Shown here piece after piece: positions 1 through 13,000 of a stretch of 25,923 bases of DNA. The position numbers and the translations under genes are program-made. The DNA is from Neelides folsomi. Taxonomy: Eukaryota > Arthropoda > Collembola > Neelipleona > Neelidae. The notes below the pieces were generated by a model. The model was not told where the DNA came from and made no database searches. It saw only the letters and a list, made by a program, of their open reading frames with translations. Within the stretch, counting starts at the first letter, position 1. Each line of letters opens with the position of its first letter. The stretch is taken from NCBI GenBank assembly GCA_034687125.1, contig JAQGBZ010000621.1, positions 1 to 25,923 of the forward strand, written 5' to 3'.

Positions 1-162
1 ATATTATTGTTCATTTTGATATATTACTCTTTAAATAAAAGTTTAGTTTTTTAAAAATCAAAATTTAAAGTCGGACACTTTATAGGCCCCCCCCCCCCAG
101 TATTGTTTTATAATAATATAATATGTATTATATAATGCTTTACATAACATTCTATGATTTAG
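1..162. other. Intron of UBA2 with a poly-C run
   Basis: This stretch precedes the acceptor AG at 161-162 of the first visible UBA2 exon and has no UBA2-like coding sequence. It holds an isolated run of 12 C residues (87-98) in otherwise very AT-rich DNA, directly after GTCGGACACTTTATAGG. That could be the edge of a repeat, but I see no matching partner in the window. Confidence 0.6.
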
Positions 163-2157
163 GCAATGTAGGGAAAGATGCTCTCGATGATATTGATAAT
201 GAAAGGACTCGTGGTCCTGTACAATCTACCAGAGTTTGGGCCAAAAGCCACGGTTATAACACTGAAAAGCTTTTCCAAAAGTTCTTTTGTGACGATATCA
301 AATATTTGCTCTCAATGGAGAATTTGTGGGAAAAGCGTCGTCCCCCAACTCCCCTTGAAAGAGACAATCTTCCGGATGCAGGTATGTTTCAGGTCATGCA
401 AAGTATTGTCGGCTCAACTTTTTTAAACTATTTTTATAATATCAGTTCCAGGGAGCAGCAATGGACCACAAAATGGGTCTTCTGGTTTGAAAGATCAGAG
501 AATTTGGAGCATTGTTGAATGCGCTGAAGTTTTTGAGCGAGCAACTGGAGAGCTCATGGAAAGAATGAAGAAAAACGTAATTAATCTTGGAATTTGCAAT
601 TTTATACATCTTACGAAATTGATTTAAAATAAATGATTTTTAAGGACACTGGTGACGAAGATGAGGTTATCATTTGGGATAAAGACGACGATGCGGCAAT
701 GGATTTTGTTACTGCTTGTGCAAATATCCGAAGCTTCATTTTTGACATTCAGCAAAAGAGCCGATTTGATATCAAATGTAATTTTTTTTAAAAAAAATGC
801 TAAAACTTCTTCAAACATTATACCTTACATAAAAGTATAATTAAACATTTTTAATTTAGTTGAAATTATAAAATATTATATAATTTTACAGCAATGGCAG
901 GAAACATAATTCCAGCTATAGCCTCAACAAACGCAATCGTCGCCGGACTTATTGTTCTTCAAGCATTCAAAATTATGAAGAAAGAGTTTGAAAAGTGCAA
1001 AACTGTAAGTCACCTTTAATATGAATACATGCCAACCTAAATATCTGATATTTGAATTTGAATTTTTTTTACTATAAATTGATTGTAATAAACAACATTT
1101 ATTTTAGATATTTGTCAGCGAATTTGTAAATGTGAGGAAGCAATTGTTTGCAACAGAGGACCTGAGGGCCCCGAATCCAAAATGCTATGTTTGTACTGAG
1201 AGACCTGAGGTAAATTGTCGATTTTTTATAATTTTGCTACTCAATATATTATTATAAGGGGATTTAAGGTTTAATGTTTCTTTGAATTTTAATTAGTTGG
1301 TAGTGAAGTGCGATTTAGAAGTAATGACAGTCAGTATGCTTGGAGAGAAAGTATTGAAAAAAGAACTGTGCATGGTCGCACCTGATGTAGAAATTGATGA
1401 TGGGAAAGGAACGATCCTTATTTCTTCTGAACCGGGCGAAACTGATGATATTGCCGACAAGATGCTTAAGGTAAGAATTTAATCTTTAAAATCTATCTCA
1501 ACTTGGATAATATACATGCACCATTTTATTTGTAGTTGAGTTAATATTTAATTAACATCATTAGGATTTTGGAATTACGAATGGATCTCGAATGAAGTGC
1601 GACGACTTTCTTCAGAATTATACTCTCAATCTCACGATTCTTTCAATGTCAGAAGATTCAAAGTCTCGTGAAACTACTGCTCCTTTTGTTATTCTTGGTG
1701 ATCCATCAAAAATTAATTCAATGAAAGAAAAGGCCACTAAAGCAGAAAATGGGACAGAGGAGAAAGATAAAGAAACCACTAATGGTTAGTATATAAGTAT
1801 ATAATATTTATCTTTAAGCAGTATTTGTAAATATGAAATATAATATGTAAAGGTATTTAATTTTAACATATTGAAATGAATAAAATGCTATGTTCTTGTC
1901 CGAAAAAAAATTTTAACTCATTTTTAGATGAGACAAACAAAATGGATGTGAGCTTTGTCGAAGAAGAGGAAGATTTGATTCTGATTGAAGAAGAATCCGA
2001 AGTAAGTTTTGTTGGGAAGAGTTTGGCTCCAGCTGCAGACACACCAACGAAACGTCCACGAACTGAGGAAGAAGAAATCATTCTTCCTGCTAAGAAGAGG
2101 AAAGTTGTGGAGTTGACCGAAGAAGTCAATGTCATGGAGGTCATCGACATCGATTGA
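163..2157 (+). CDS. UBA2: SUMO-activating enzyme subunit 2 (UBA2/SAE2), 5' end outside window
   Basis: This is the catalytic subunit of the SUMO E1, which with SAE1 adenylates SUMO and passes it to UBC9, mainly in the nucleus. Exons read from splice signals: 163-381, 452-576, 645-777, 892-1004, 1108-1209, 1297-1470, 1565-1784, 1928-2157, giving 437 residues plus stop in one frame. Recognisable blocks are WAKSHGYNTEKLF and LWEKRRPPTPLERDN, then IWDKDDDAAMDFVTACANIR, SRFDIKSMAGNIIPAIASTN (adenylation and Cys domain core), CYVC (the second zinc-binding CxxC pair), and a ubiquitin-like domain with MVAPDVEIDDGKGTILISSE. The acidic tail has a SUMO-interacting-like stretch (DLILIEEESE) and basic NLS-like KRPR and AKKRKV. 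The ATP-binding N-terminus and catalytic Cys must lie upstream of the window. The first exon here enters at codon position 2, so the ATG at 123 is intronic and not a start. ATTAAA at 2185-2190 may be the poly(A) signal. Confidence 0.95.
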
Positions 2158-2744
2158 TTTGTCAACTTATCATATGAAACTTTTATTAAATGAGATTGTA
2201 TCCTATTAGTTAAGTTTACCGAGTTTACCTAAGTATCAATTTTTTTGAATATCAATGTATGAATATCTTCGTTCTATTAATTTTTAATATGGATTACTTA
2301 TTTAGAGTACTTACGTTAGTTAGTTATATTTTAATAATTAACTTATAGAATTCATTTTAGAACCCATTTCTAGAATTTATACCAAATTTATATAAAATTT
2401 ACATTACTAGGCTAGCAATGTGTCGATAGTTCCATTCTGTCTTTAAATATTATTGACTAATACTATCTTCGATTGGTTTAGATTTATTAATTGATGTCTG
2501 CTCTAACGCAAGTGATTTTTATAAAGCTTGTGCATTTTGTTTCCTAATGTAATTTTTCTATTATATCAGTATATATAATTAAACGATTTTTAAACCTACT
2601 TCTATGACTTGTAAAGTGATTGAAAGTTAATTTGATGTTTATTAAATCAACCTTGTTAGATTTAACAATTTAACAAGTTAATTTATTCACAGATGGATAT
2701 ATTTAAGAAATTATAAACATTTTAAAAAATAAAGAATGAAAAAA
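2158..2744. other. Convergent 3' spacer between UBA2 and SRP19
   Basis: AT-rich spacer with no convincing coding sequence. It contains the presumed 3' UTRs of both flanking genes: ATTAAA at 2185-2190 for UBA2, and AATAAA on the minus strand at 2682-2687 for SRP19. No repeat or RNA gene was recognised. Confidence 0.6.
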
Positions 2745-3505
2745 TTATTTGTTTTTCTTCTTTCCCTTTTTCCCAGTGGCTTGTTGGGGTTGAGCTTGGT
2801 CCTTTTGTGGGGCCATTCTTGATTTAAGCTTCGGAATCATTTCAGCTGTATACATGAACAGAGAGTCCCCTGTTTTAAGAATAGAAGTCATATTAATTAA
2901 GTATTCATTATAAATATTATATTTTAAATCTGACATGGCATAGACATAATTGTAATGCTTATCATTATCATCTAATAGTTAATATAGTACTTGTTGGAAA
3001 CTTGTCGTTAATGGGTCTTCCATCCTCATTCTTTAAATTTACACGAATCCTTCCACGGAATTGAACCTCGTTTGATCTTTCTCGAGAATAGGCTTTGTTC
3101 TCAACCCCAATGGTTAACCCTGTTGCTGCTAAAACGTCTCTGAGCTCTTGGCAGCTTGGATTCTCAACAGCCTAATAAAAGCCAATAAAATATATTTTTA
3201 TATTTCATTTTATCAAAATAGTTTCATTAATACAAAAATATTACAATTAATATTTACCTTGTCTAAGGGAATTCTTCGACCTTGTGCCCGAGTTTTGCAC
3301 TTGTTTATGTAAGCCGGGTAAATGCAAACCCATCTGAAATAAGAAAATAATTTAATTTAACCCGTATTTAAAGATGTGGATAGTGAAAAAATTATGAAGT
3401 AGATAAGATCAATGATTATACAAATTATATAATATTTATAAACCTCTCTTTATCTGTATGAGATTTTGTCGAAATCCAATCCGATGCCATTGTAGGTTTA
3501 TGCAT
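2745..3505 (-). CDS. SRP19: Signal recognition particle 19 kDa protein (SRP19)
   Basis: SRP19 binds the tips of helices 6 and 8 of SRP RNA and primes the particle for SRP54 during its assembly. Minus-strand exons are 3444-3505, 3258-3333, 2991-3171 and 2745-2869, totalling 147 residues (human protein about 144). Family landmarks are WVCIYPAYINKCKT, then AQGRRIPLDKAVENP (the RNA-binding segment), NEVQFRGRIRVNLKNEDG, AEMIPKLKSR, and a lysine-rich C-terminal tail (GKKGKKKNK). The start at 3505 gives MHKPTMASDW; an internal ATG at 3490 (MASDW) is an equally acceptable start. The last exon joins as FPT-RDSLFMYTAEM. The gene is head-to-head with POLRMT and tail-to-tail with UBA2. A poly(A) signal AATAAA lies 58 bp past the stop on the minus strand. 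Confidence 0.95.
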
Positions 3506-3779
3506 CTTGATGAAAAGAAGAAAAGATTGCTTTTCTTTAGTTTAAAAAGTTTAAATAATAAGTGTTCTTTTAAAGTCAATTAAGAAAAAGCATATGGCAT
3601 ATTTGAAATTGCGATCGGGATAGCCGTCAGCAATCAGAAGAACCAGAATATGGAGGCACAAAAGAGGTGAATTTGAAATGTTCAAGCGCCTGTAATGGGA
3701 ATAAGCATGTTCGAGTTCATTCTTCTTTATGAATCAAAATTTTAGTCACTTTTTATAATTATTTAACTTCAATAACAAA
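3506..3779. promoter_or_regulatory. Shared divergent promoter region, SRP19 / POLRMT
   Basis: The start codons of SRP19 (-) and POLRMT (+) are separated by only 274 bp, so both core promoters and 5' UTRs must lie here unless there are upstream non-coding exons. The middle (about 3600-3710) is less AT-rich than its flanks, as in many bidirectional housekeeping promoters. I see no clear TATA box or named element. Confidence 0.6.
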
Positions 3780-6700
3780 ATGAGTCACTTATTAAGACTG
3801 AATTGGAATATTTTAAAGCTTACTTTAAGAAATCATAAAAGTGATTTAATTGTTAGTTCAAACTTTAAGTGTAATTTATGTGGTCTTCATAGAATGGTTC
3901 AAGGTATTCAATTATTACAAATGCAAAATAAATAATAAATTATACATAACGTTAATATAGCACACTTTTGATTCATTCCTGTCAATTAATTATGTTTAAC
4001 AATTGTCATTTTTGCATTATTTTGTAGGACTGCCATTTTATAAAAGAGAATTTTCAACTATCTACACATATTCATTTTCACCACCATCAAATAAAGGAAA
4101 AACAAAGAAAAAGAGGCCCAAGAAAACTTTTACTGAAGTTATTGAAGGTACATTTATAGTTAAATGATGGTGAAATTTTAGTAAATATAATAAAACTTAC
4201 TATCTATAAAGAATAACATTTATTTTTATATGTAGTTTCGACGGACAAGCCAATAAGTGAAACAAAGCAGTCATTAAATCGAGTCAAAGCAAATAATTTT
4301 CATGAAGCTCTTATTTCGAACGAGATATCTCAGGATTCTTCTATTATATCCAATTTAACTAATGTTTCTCAACGAATGTTGCAATTTAAACAAGAATACG
4401 ATCATGAATTGTTCGATACTACTTTTGAATTTAAAGGATTTCAACCTGAAGAATTAGCTTTAAAATCAATGTCTGAAAAGAATGAAAAGGGGCTACCTAA
4501 CAATTTGGATGTTGCTCATCCGTTCATTGGTCCAAACGAATTTAATGAAAGTGAATTTCATGAAGAAATTCAGGAGCCAGAATTTCTAGTTCATTCGATT
4601 CAGACCAAAGGATCAACTAAATCTTCCAAAAGGTCTAAAAAAGTCAAATTGAAACTGGAAGACGAAGAAGATTTGACTAGAATTAAAAAGTCTGATTTAG
4701 ATAAAAAAGCAAAAGAAACGAGTATGAATAAAAGTTTAGAAGCTTTTGTTGAACTCTTGGCGTCGACAGGATCTGCTGAAAGAGGATTAAATACATTAAA
4801 TTATTATCGCTATCGACAGACCCAGCCTAATTCTAATTCAAAAATCAAAACGACTACTCCATATGAATATATTTTGCATGGATTTGCTGCAAAGGTATCT
4901 TATTTCAATTCATCGAGAAGCTTATTTTAGTAAATTTTAAAAATGATCATACCTAATCTTTATTTTTTAATTTTTTAGGCTGATATAAAATCTGTCAACG
5001 AAGTTTTACGTCTGATGGCCGAAGACAAACTAAAACCTTCATGTCAAGCCTTTTCTGCTAAAATTGAATGTTTTGGGCGATTACTTTTCCAGAACCCTCA
5101 TATCAATTATGATCATGATATCAAAAGCACTATTGAAAAATTACAAGAAAATGTAATCAAAATAATTTATTTTTACGTTGTATTTTCATATATTAAGATA
5201 TTCTTAATCATTTAATCTTTTTATGAAAGTTTTTTCTGGATAATTTGTTCGACCGTTGCGTTTACATAAAGGATCAAAGAGAAATGATTTTATCAGCCAT
5301 TACTCGCATATTTCCTAATTATGTTCCTCAAATTACTCCTCCTAAGCAAGGTTATTCGACTCCTCTTCTGAAGAATTTTTCTAATCATAAGGTTTGTAAC
5401 AGTTTTTTTAACATAAAATCATTGAATTTTAGCAAATTAATTGTATCTAACAATTAACAAAAATAATAATAAATTAAGTAAAAAAATTCTTTTTATCTTG
5501 ATATGTAATAGAATCGCGCTCAAAATAGAAGTTCAGAAGCAAAAAATTTACTGAGTCTTGAAGAACTTAAGTTGCTCACAAAAGAACAATTTGAAATCGA
5601 ACTTCATGGGAGTATAACGATTAAATCAATAGAAAAGAAAGATATGGGGACAGACATTGATCATTACGTAAGTAATTTACAGGCTTATTGTTAGATAACA
5701 AAAGTAGTTAATCTTACAACACAACGTGGATTACATAACGTTGCTAAAAGTTTAAGAGTATTCGAAAATAAGAATCGGAGCGAATTTCGTATTTTTAATA
5801 ATATAAAATTGACAGTTATTAGATTAGTGTTTAAATAAATATTCTATGAAACTTTTGTAGAGGGACTTACTGAGGAAAGCAGAAGAAGGATGGGGAAATG
5901 CTGTTAAGGAATCTTTACGTCGGAATCTTAATTCTTTATATAATCTGGCCAAGAAAAATCGAGTTCTGAAAGCTGTGAATTTAAATCCATTTATTGCCAT
6001 TCTTCCTCCCGACGAATACAAAAATATAATAATCGAAGTAATTATATAAAATCCATTGATTATTTTTTTAGCAATAACATTATAATCATGAAATTTTATT
6101 ATTCAATAGGAAATACGGAAGTTGGCCGAAGGGTCTGAAACTTACAGTCCATCAATTGTTCAATTACATCGGGAATTAGGAGCACAAATACTTCGTCGTT
6201 ATCAAATTCAAGCAAAGAAAGATTCGGGGATTTTGGAAAAAGTTAAAGGACTATATACTGATTATTCTAAATGGTATTTGGAAACGGATGAGTTTGCGAG
6301 GAACCCTAGGCAAAAATGGCAGGAGCTTATTTTTTCTAATGATTACACTGGACCACATGTGGTAAGATCTAAGATAATTTCACAAGAAAAAACTTTTTCG
6401 ATTTTAGCTAATGGAGAAGATGAGAAGAAGATCAAATCACGATTTTAAAATTATTTTGCATTTTTATAGGATGTTGAGGAAAAGTCTTGGCCTGGAACTA
6501 TTTTAATTTCTTTGGGAAATTTCTTTTACAACATTATAATGAGGGATATTAAAATAGATGCTAATATCATGAAGAAAAATGCCAAACCGTAAGTAAATTA
6601 TCGATGTTATTATTAAATTGCATTTAAAGTTGATTTTTAATGTTTTAATTTATATTTCAGTCAAATTGTTCCAGCATTTTATAGTATTTTTCGAATGCAA

Positions 6701-9562
6701 GGGGTTCAATTGAAAGAAGAAATCAAACCCCATCCTGCTCTCGTTAAGCTCATAATGGCAGCTTCCAGAGATGAATTGAATTTTGAGTCACAGTTGGTCC
6801 CTATGATTTGCCCTCCACTTCCTTGGGCTTCTATTAGAACAGGGGGTTATTTACTTTCAGCTGCTAAAATTGTCAGGTAAAGATGAATCGATTTTATATT
6901 TAATCGAATCATTCAATAATATTCTATATTATTAGTTGTAAAATAATAAATACTTTATAAGTAATACCATATAATATTATTAGGCTTCCGTTCCAAGCTT
7001 ACCAGCAGCAACATCGATTAGAAAATAGTAATTCTCAAGACTTGTACCCAGCCTTAGATGCTTTGAATCAACTCGGAACCATCCCATGGAAAGTCAACGA
7101 AAAAGTTTTAGATATCGTGATTCAAGTTTTTAATGATAAGGGAAACGAACGTTTAGGAATTTCACCTCCTCCATCTGAATGCCCTCCATTACCTTCCATA
7201 AGCCCCGAAATGACCAAAGAAGAGAGATTTGTCGCCGCCAAAGAAAGACTTACTCTTAAAAGGAAAAGATCAGAAATGTATAGTTTGTGGTGTGATGCGC
7301 TCTATAAATTCTCATTAGCAAATTACGTAAGTCGTGAATTTTTACAAGCTTTAATTTCCTCAATAAATCTTTTTAATATAAAATATTATTAAAAATGTAA
7401 TTGAATTATAGTAATTACAAATGTAATACATGTGTTTGTTTAGTTTCGTGGGAAGATTTTTTGGCTTCCTCATAATATGGATTTTCGGGGACGAGTTTAT
7501 CCTTGTCCACCACATTTGAATCACATTGCTGCTGACGCTGGTCGATCCCTTTTGGTATTTGCTCAAGGGAAACCTCTTGGTCCGAATGGATTAAAATGGC
7601 TTAAGGTAAATTAACGATTTGTTAAACTTTAAATTTTAATCAAATATCTTTTTCTTCCTGAATTCTTATATCTTTATTGAATTTTTAGACTCATTTAATC
7701 AATTTAACCGGACTGAAGAAAAGGGATTCTTTAGAAGATCGTGTCAAATATGCTGATACGATTATTGATGAAATATTTGATTCGGCAGATAATCCGTTAA
7801 ATGTAAAGTGTACTATTTAACAATTAAATAAATTGATGCTATTTTATATTACCGATATATATATATATATATATATTAAGCTTATATTGAAATGAATCTA
7901 ATAGGGAAATAAATGGTGGCAAAAATCCGAAGAACCTTGGCAAACCCTCGCTTGTTGTTTTGAAATCGCTGCTGCAATACGAAGTGGAAATCCTGAAGAA
8001 TACATTTGCCATTTTCCTGTTCATCAAGATGGGAGTTGCAATGGACTTCAACATTATGCTGCCTTGGGAAGAGATCAATCCGGTGCTGAGAGCGTTAATT
8101 TGGCCCCTTCTAAGACTCCACAAGACGTTTATTCAGCTGTGGCGGCTCTCGTGGAGAAGTTGAGAGTAAAAGACGCAGAAAATGGGATTAAAATTGCTCA
8201 AGCTCTGGAAGGGCACATTAAAAGAAAAGTTATTAAGCAAACAGTAATGACAACTGTTTATGGTGTTACCCGCTACGGTGCAAGACAACAAATTGCTAAA
8301 CAGCTCAAAGGTAAGATAATTACTGTAATAATATTAACAATTCATTTTGTAATCATTGAATTATTCTTCATAGACTTGGACGATTTTCCAAAAGAATTTG
8401 TATGGAGTGGTTCCATGTATTTGGTATCAAAAACCTTTGAAAGTCTCAGAGAAATGTTTACTTCTACTAGGAATATTCAGGTAATAATTGGTTTATTACG
8501 TTAAATATTACCTAAATGGAGACAAGTTGTATTTACATTATTTACAATGAGTGATCTACCTTTTAAAAATATTCATATTAAGCATATTTTGTTATTTATT
8601 AATTAGGATTGGTTTACGGAAGCTGCTAAACAAATATCGGGAGTTTCTGGTCAAAATGTAGAATGGGTAACACCTCTTGGTCTTCCCGTTGTTCAGCCCT
8701 ATCTCCGTCCATTTAGAAAATGCGTCGATTATTCAAATCCACTCAAGATTTCTGAAATACAATATAATGACATGTTCGAGTAAGTTTATAATTTAATAGT
8801 AAGTAGGTTTATAAGATTTTTCAGAATTAAATACTTAAATTCTAATGTGTTTTATGTTATAAACAGTCGACCAAATGTAATGAAGCAAAAGAATGCATTT
8901 CCTCCCAACTACATTCACTCACTTGACAGCAGCCACATGATGTTGACTTCTCTTTATTGTCAGAAGGCCAACATAACATTTGTTTCTGTTCATGATTGTT
9001 TTTGGACTCATCCTCAAAGTGTGGAAATAATGAACAAGGTAATACTTAGTTAATAAATTGTCTAACAAACTTTAACATAAAATAAACTAACTGTCTATTT
9101 AAATATCGAAAAAATGATTGTTATTTTGATTATTAATTTAAACTGACGATAAGAAACATTACAAGATGATGTTTTATAGGATCATAAAATGATACGGTTA
9201 CTTGCTTATTAGGTTTGTCGGGAACAATTTGTGGCGTTACACTCGCAGCCTCTTTTAGAAGAACTATCGGATTTTCTAGTCAATAGATATAGCTATAAGG
9301 AAAAGTAAGACATTTTCACTAAAAAAAGATAATAAAGATAATAAGATAATCGTAATTTTTATTGATGTTGCAAATAATTTAATGTGCAAGTAAAATGAGA
9401 TTTACTTAAAATGAACTTTTAATTATTTACAGAGATTTTTCTAAAGATGGGTCTATTCTTGATATTACCAAATCGAAATTGAACAAAGTTTTGCGCACCG
9501 TTCCTCCTAAAGGCGATTTCAAACTTGAAAGTGTTTTAGATTCTGTTTACTTTTTTAGCTAA
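3780..9562 (+). CDS. POLRMT: DNA-directed RNA polymerase, mitochondrial (T7-like single subunit)
   Basis: This enzyme transcribes mtDNA and makes replication primers in the mitochondrial matrix. Nineteen exons: 3780-3903, 4028-4147, 4236-4894, 4979-5152, 5230-5391, 5512-5667, 5861-6037, 6110-6361, 6470-6588, 6661-6876, 6984-7326, 7444-7605, 7689-7802, 7905-8310, 8374-8480, 8607-8779, 8867-9038, 9213-9304, 9433-9562. They give 1,285 residues (human 1,230). The N-terminus is basic with hydroxylated residues, as expected for a targeting peptide. Exons 3-5 encode PPR-like helical repeats (YNxxHGFAAKAD..). The polymerase core shows FRGRVYP, motif A HQDGSCNGLQH with catalytic Asp about residue 968, motif B RKVIKQTVMTTVYGVT with Lys about 1037 and Tyr about 1045, and motif C FVSVHDCFWTH with Asp about 1198. 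It ends YFFS, the usual aromatic C-terminus. AATAAA lies at 9725-9730. Confidence 0.96.
7855..7876. repeat. (TA)n microsatellite
   Basis: An uninterrupted alternating AT run of about 22 bp lies in POLRMT intron 13, between exons ending at 7802 and starting at 7905. Confidence 0.9.
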
Positions 9563-10065
9563 CAAGTTTAACTTTATTCATTACAAAGCAAGTTAGACTT
9601 ATTCTTTAGTTCTTTCAATAGAGTATAAGTAAATGCTTTACTTAATCTTATTCATTTTACACATGTATGACTATGACTTAAGACTTATGATTTTATGACT
9701 ATTGAGCAATTGATTTTTACATTAAATAAAACATTTAATTACCCGTAATGTCAGATACTTTATTGTAGTTTTCTCGTTTTATGCTATTACTTAAAGTTTT
9801 ATAGTTTGCTTTTTTGTATTTGATCATAGAAAACTTGGAAAATATATTAATATTTATATTGTATTTACATAACGTAAAGCAATCTTGATGAATAAATACC
9901 TGTTCCATCTTGCATTTAGAATAAAGGAAATGAAGTTTTTATTATTGATAATAAACACTTTTATTTTTTATTTATATTATAACAATATCTTTAAAATTGA
10001 ATTGGTATATTTGAGAAAATATACGGGTTACAAAAGATGAATATGTTATGATGGAAGAGTCTAAA
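9563..10065. other. Convergent 3' spacer between POLRMT and HBS1
   Basis: AT-rich, non-coding by inspection. It contains AATAAA at 9725-9730 (+), suited to POLRMT, and AATAAA on the minus strand at 9960-9965, about 100 bp past the HBS1 stop. No RNA gene or repeat was recognised. Confidence 0.6.
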
Positions 10066-13000
10066 TTATAAGAAAACTTGAGTAATGACACCAGCTGCAA
10101 TTGTAATGCCAGCCGATCTCAAAGTAAATCGTCCCAATTCTTTCACATCTCTGAAAGTGGAAAAATATTACATTGTAATTTTTGTAATGCAAAGATGATA
10201 TTGTTAATTGTCAATTAAATTACTTGAACTCTTCGAGACAAATTGGTTTAAGAGTTGAAAGTTCGACAATCCCGTTGGTCGATTTCGGAAGGCACCTTGG
10301 TTTGGATTTCACAACTTCTCCTGTTCCTTTATTTAATTGACTAATTAGCTTCTTGAGAACAACTTGTTCAGCCATTGCTCCAATGTGCATCACACCAGTG
10401 AAGCCTTTCATTAGGGGAATAGCCATTGCTTCAAAAGTCACAACCCTTGCGGCGAATCTTTTTGCAACTTTACAAGGAAATGATGGATCGCTTAGCACAA
10501 AGCCAACTGAGACGCTTCCGGAATCGCTCATTCCTTGTAAATTTATTAGCACAGGGTCTCCTGCAAACGCTGTTGTTCCAGGTTCCTCAAGAGTAATGCC
10601 TTTGAAAAAAATATTTTTTTAGCAAAACTGAATAAACAATCAATGAGTATTGAGATTTTACTTTTGACAGTCACAATTTCTCCGAGTGGTTGAACAAGAA
10701 CTTTGTCACCAGTAGCCACCATTCCCGTTTCGACTCTTCCACCAACACAAATTCCACCAGGACCTTTGAACACATCGTTGATGGAAATTCTAAGAGGTCG
10801 ACCAACGGGACGATCAGGAGGACGAAACGTATCTGAATCAAAAATAGTCATGATTAAATATGTGGAGAAAATATTTGGCAATTTTACCAATAGCCTGGAG
10901 GAGAGTTGGACCAGTGTACCACGACTTTAAAAGATCTTCATTGTTTTTAGTAAGATTTTCACCAATCAGACCCGAACATGGAACAAAGCGAATGTCAGAC
11001 TCGCGAAATCCAGCATGTCTAATTAAAAACCCATTCAATCTGGCTTTTATTTCATCAAATCTTGACTGGGACCATCCAACCGTATCCAGTTTGTTCACCG
11101 CGATCACAATTTGGGATACACCTGTAATTAGAAATATTTTACATATTAACAATAAGTAAATTAAAACATGCCAATTAACTTTTATGAAGTTAATATCAAA
11201 ATATCAATTATCAACTTACCTAACGATCTAACTAAAAGTGCATGTTCTCGTGTTTGGCCTCCACTTTCAAACCCTGTCTCAAATTCTCCAGTTGTGGAGT
11301 CAACAACGAGCACGGCGACGTCGGCTTGAGCAGCTCCAGTTATCATGTTAGGAATGAAATCTTTATGTCCTGGTGCATCAAGAAGAATAACTGTCTTTGT
11401 GTCAGTTTCAAACTTCGACCTTCCCACATCCATTGTAATTCCTCTCGATCTTTCTTCACCGGTTTCATCAAGGATCCAAGCAAAGGCAAATGACGATTTC
11501 CCTTCTTTTTTAGCTTCCGTTTCATATTTGTGCATTGTTTTCTTCTGTACTTGTCCAAGTTTCCAAAGAAGGTGTCCCATCAGAGTGCTTTTACCCGCAT
11601 CAACATGGCCAATAACAAGAAGATTGATAAGATCCTTACTTTCGCCTCGTTCCTTTTCATATTCTTTAACGGCTAGCTCAGGTTTAAACTCTTTCGTCCT
11701 AAGATAATTTAATATTATAATTTAGCATTAATTAACATTACAATTTTATTTAGACATAAATTATATAATAGTTATTAGGTTATTACTTGTGATTCCTTGA
11801 AGGAGTGGAAGGAGTTGGAATCGCTGGCTCGTCCGTTGGAACAGGAGAAGTAGCTTTAGAACTATTCTTTGAGTTTCCTCCGGAAGACCCATCACGTAAG
11901 ACATTTGGAAGTTCAAATCCCACAGTTGCTTGTTTAGAAGCAGCCACAACCTTCATTTCTTTGTTCATTGTGGGGGTTGGTTGTTGAGGCTTCAAGAAGT
12001 CCTTTACTCCACCTGAAATTGCTTATAAAATTAATTTCGGAACATTTAGGTTAATTAATAAAAATTTTGGAACACCTTGATTGTTCTTGGAAAACTACTT
12101 TGTTGAGTACATAAGCGATTATCCAATTATTAATTGTGTTAAATGTTCAATAATAATAAATAAATCATTAACGTACTAAATTAAATTTATTTATTATAAT
12201 AAATTATTTTAGTACAATAAGACTTTCACTTTTGGTTACATTATTGAAATTATTTACAGTAGAAATCTTTATAAATACAAACATTACATAATATGAATAT
12301 GACTGACATTTAGTGAGTGAAGCTATATACAATGAGATAACTTAATATCACTGTACTTTACTTATATCAATGACATGCACAAATAATATTAATACAACAT
12401 GATCAAAACTTGAGATTTCGATTTAAAATTTCACAATTTATAATTTGCAACATGCCCGACACTCTTTAAATACAGTTAAGACTATATAATTCACTAAAAT
12501 GCTATACTTAAAACATTAAACATTATTCGGTATGGTATATAATCATGCAGGTAATATAATTATTTCAGTGTTGGGGATTTGGGATGTACTAAAAATAGTA
12601 AATAAATTATCTCAATTATTAAAATTTATTAAAATATTTTTCACTGCGTGTTTTATCATTACAATACATACCATGGTGTTCAAATATATAAAAATTGTAT
12701 TTTATTCTCGTACTATGAACTAAACATGCTAATTAATTAGTATAAATTATAAATACATAGTTATATGGGTTTCTGTAAAGTCTATAATCTGGAGAAATCA
12801 CCTCATGCATAAATCTAACAACCAAGATTGTAATAATTAGACTTGATACAACAAAGCCTTAATTCTTTTTGGAATAGGCTTTGCTCCTTTTCTTGTTCTT
12901 AGATTTTGATTCTTTTCCTTTCACCTCCTTCACCCCTTGTGGCTCTTGATACTCTCGTTGAAACGGATCATGATCATATTTCTTCACTTCTTGAACAACT

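Noticed and set aside
123..162. ATG at 123 as start of a 131-residue protein
   Set aside because: The UBA2-like sequence begins only after the AG at 161-162 and continues by splicing at 381; the upstream codons are intron read-through and the real start is outside the window.
10353..11707. Several plus-strand ORFs of 75-120 codons
   Set aside because: They are antisense shadows of HBS1 exons 6-9, whose minus-strand reading shows unmistakable GTPase motifs.
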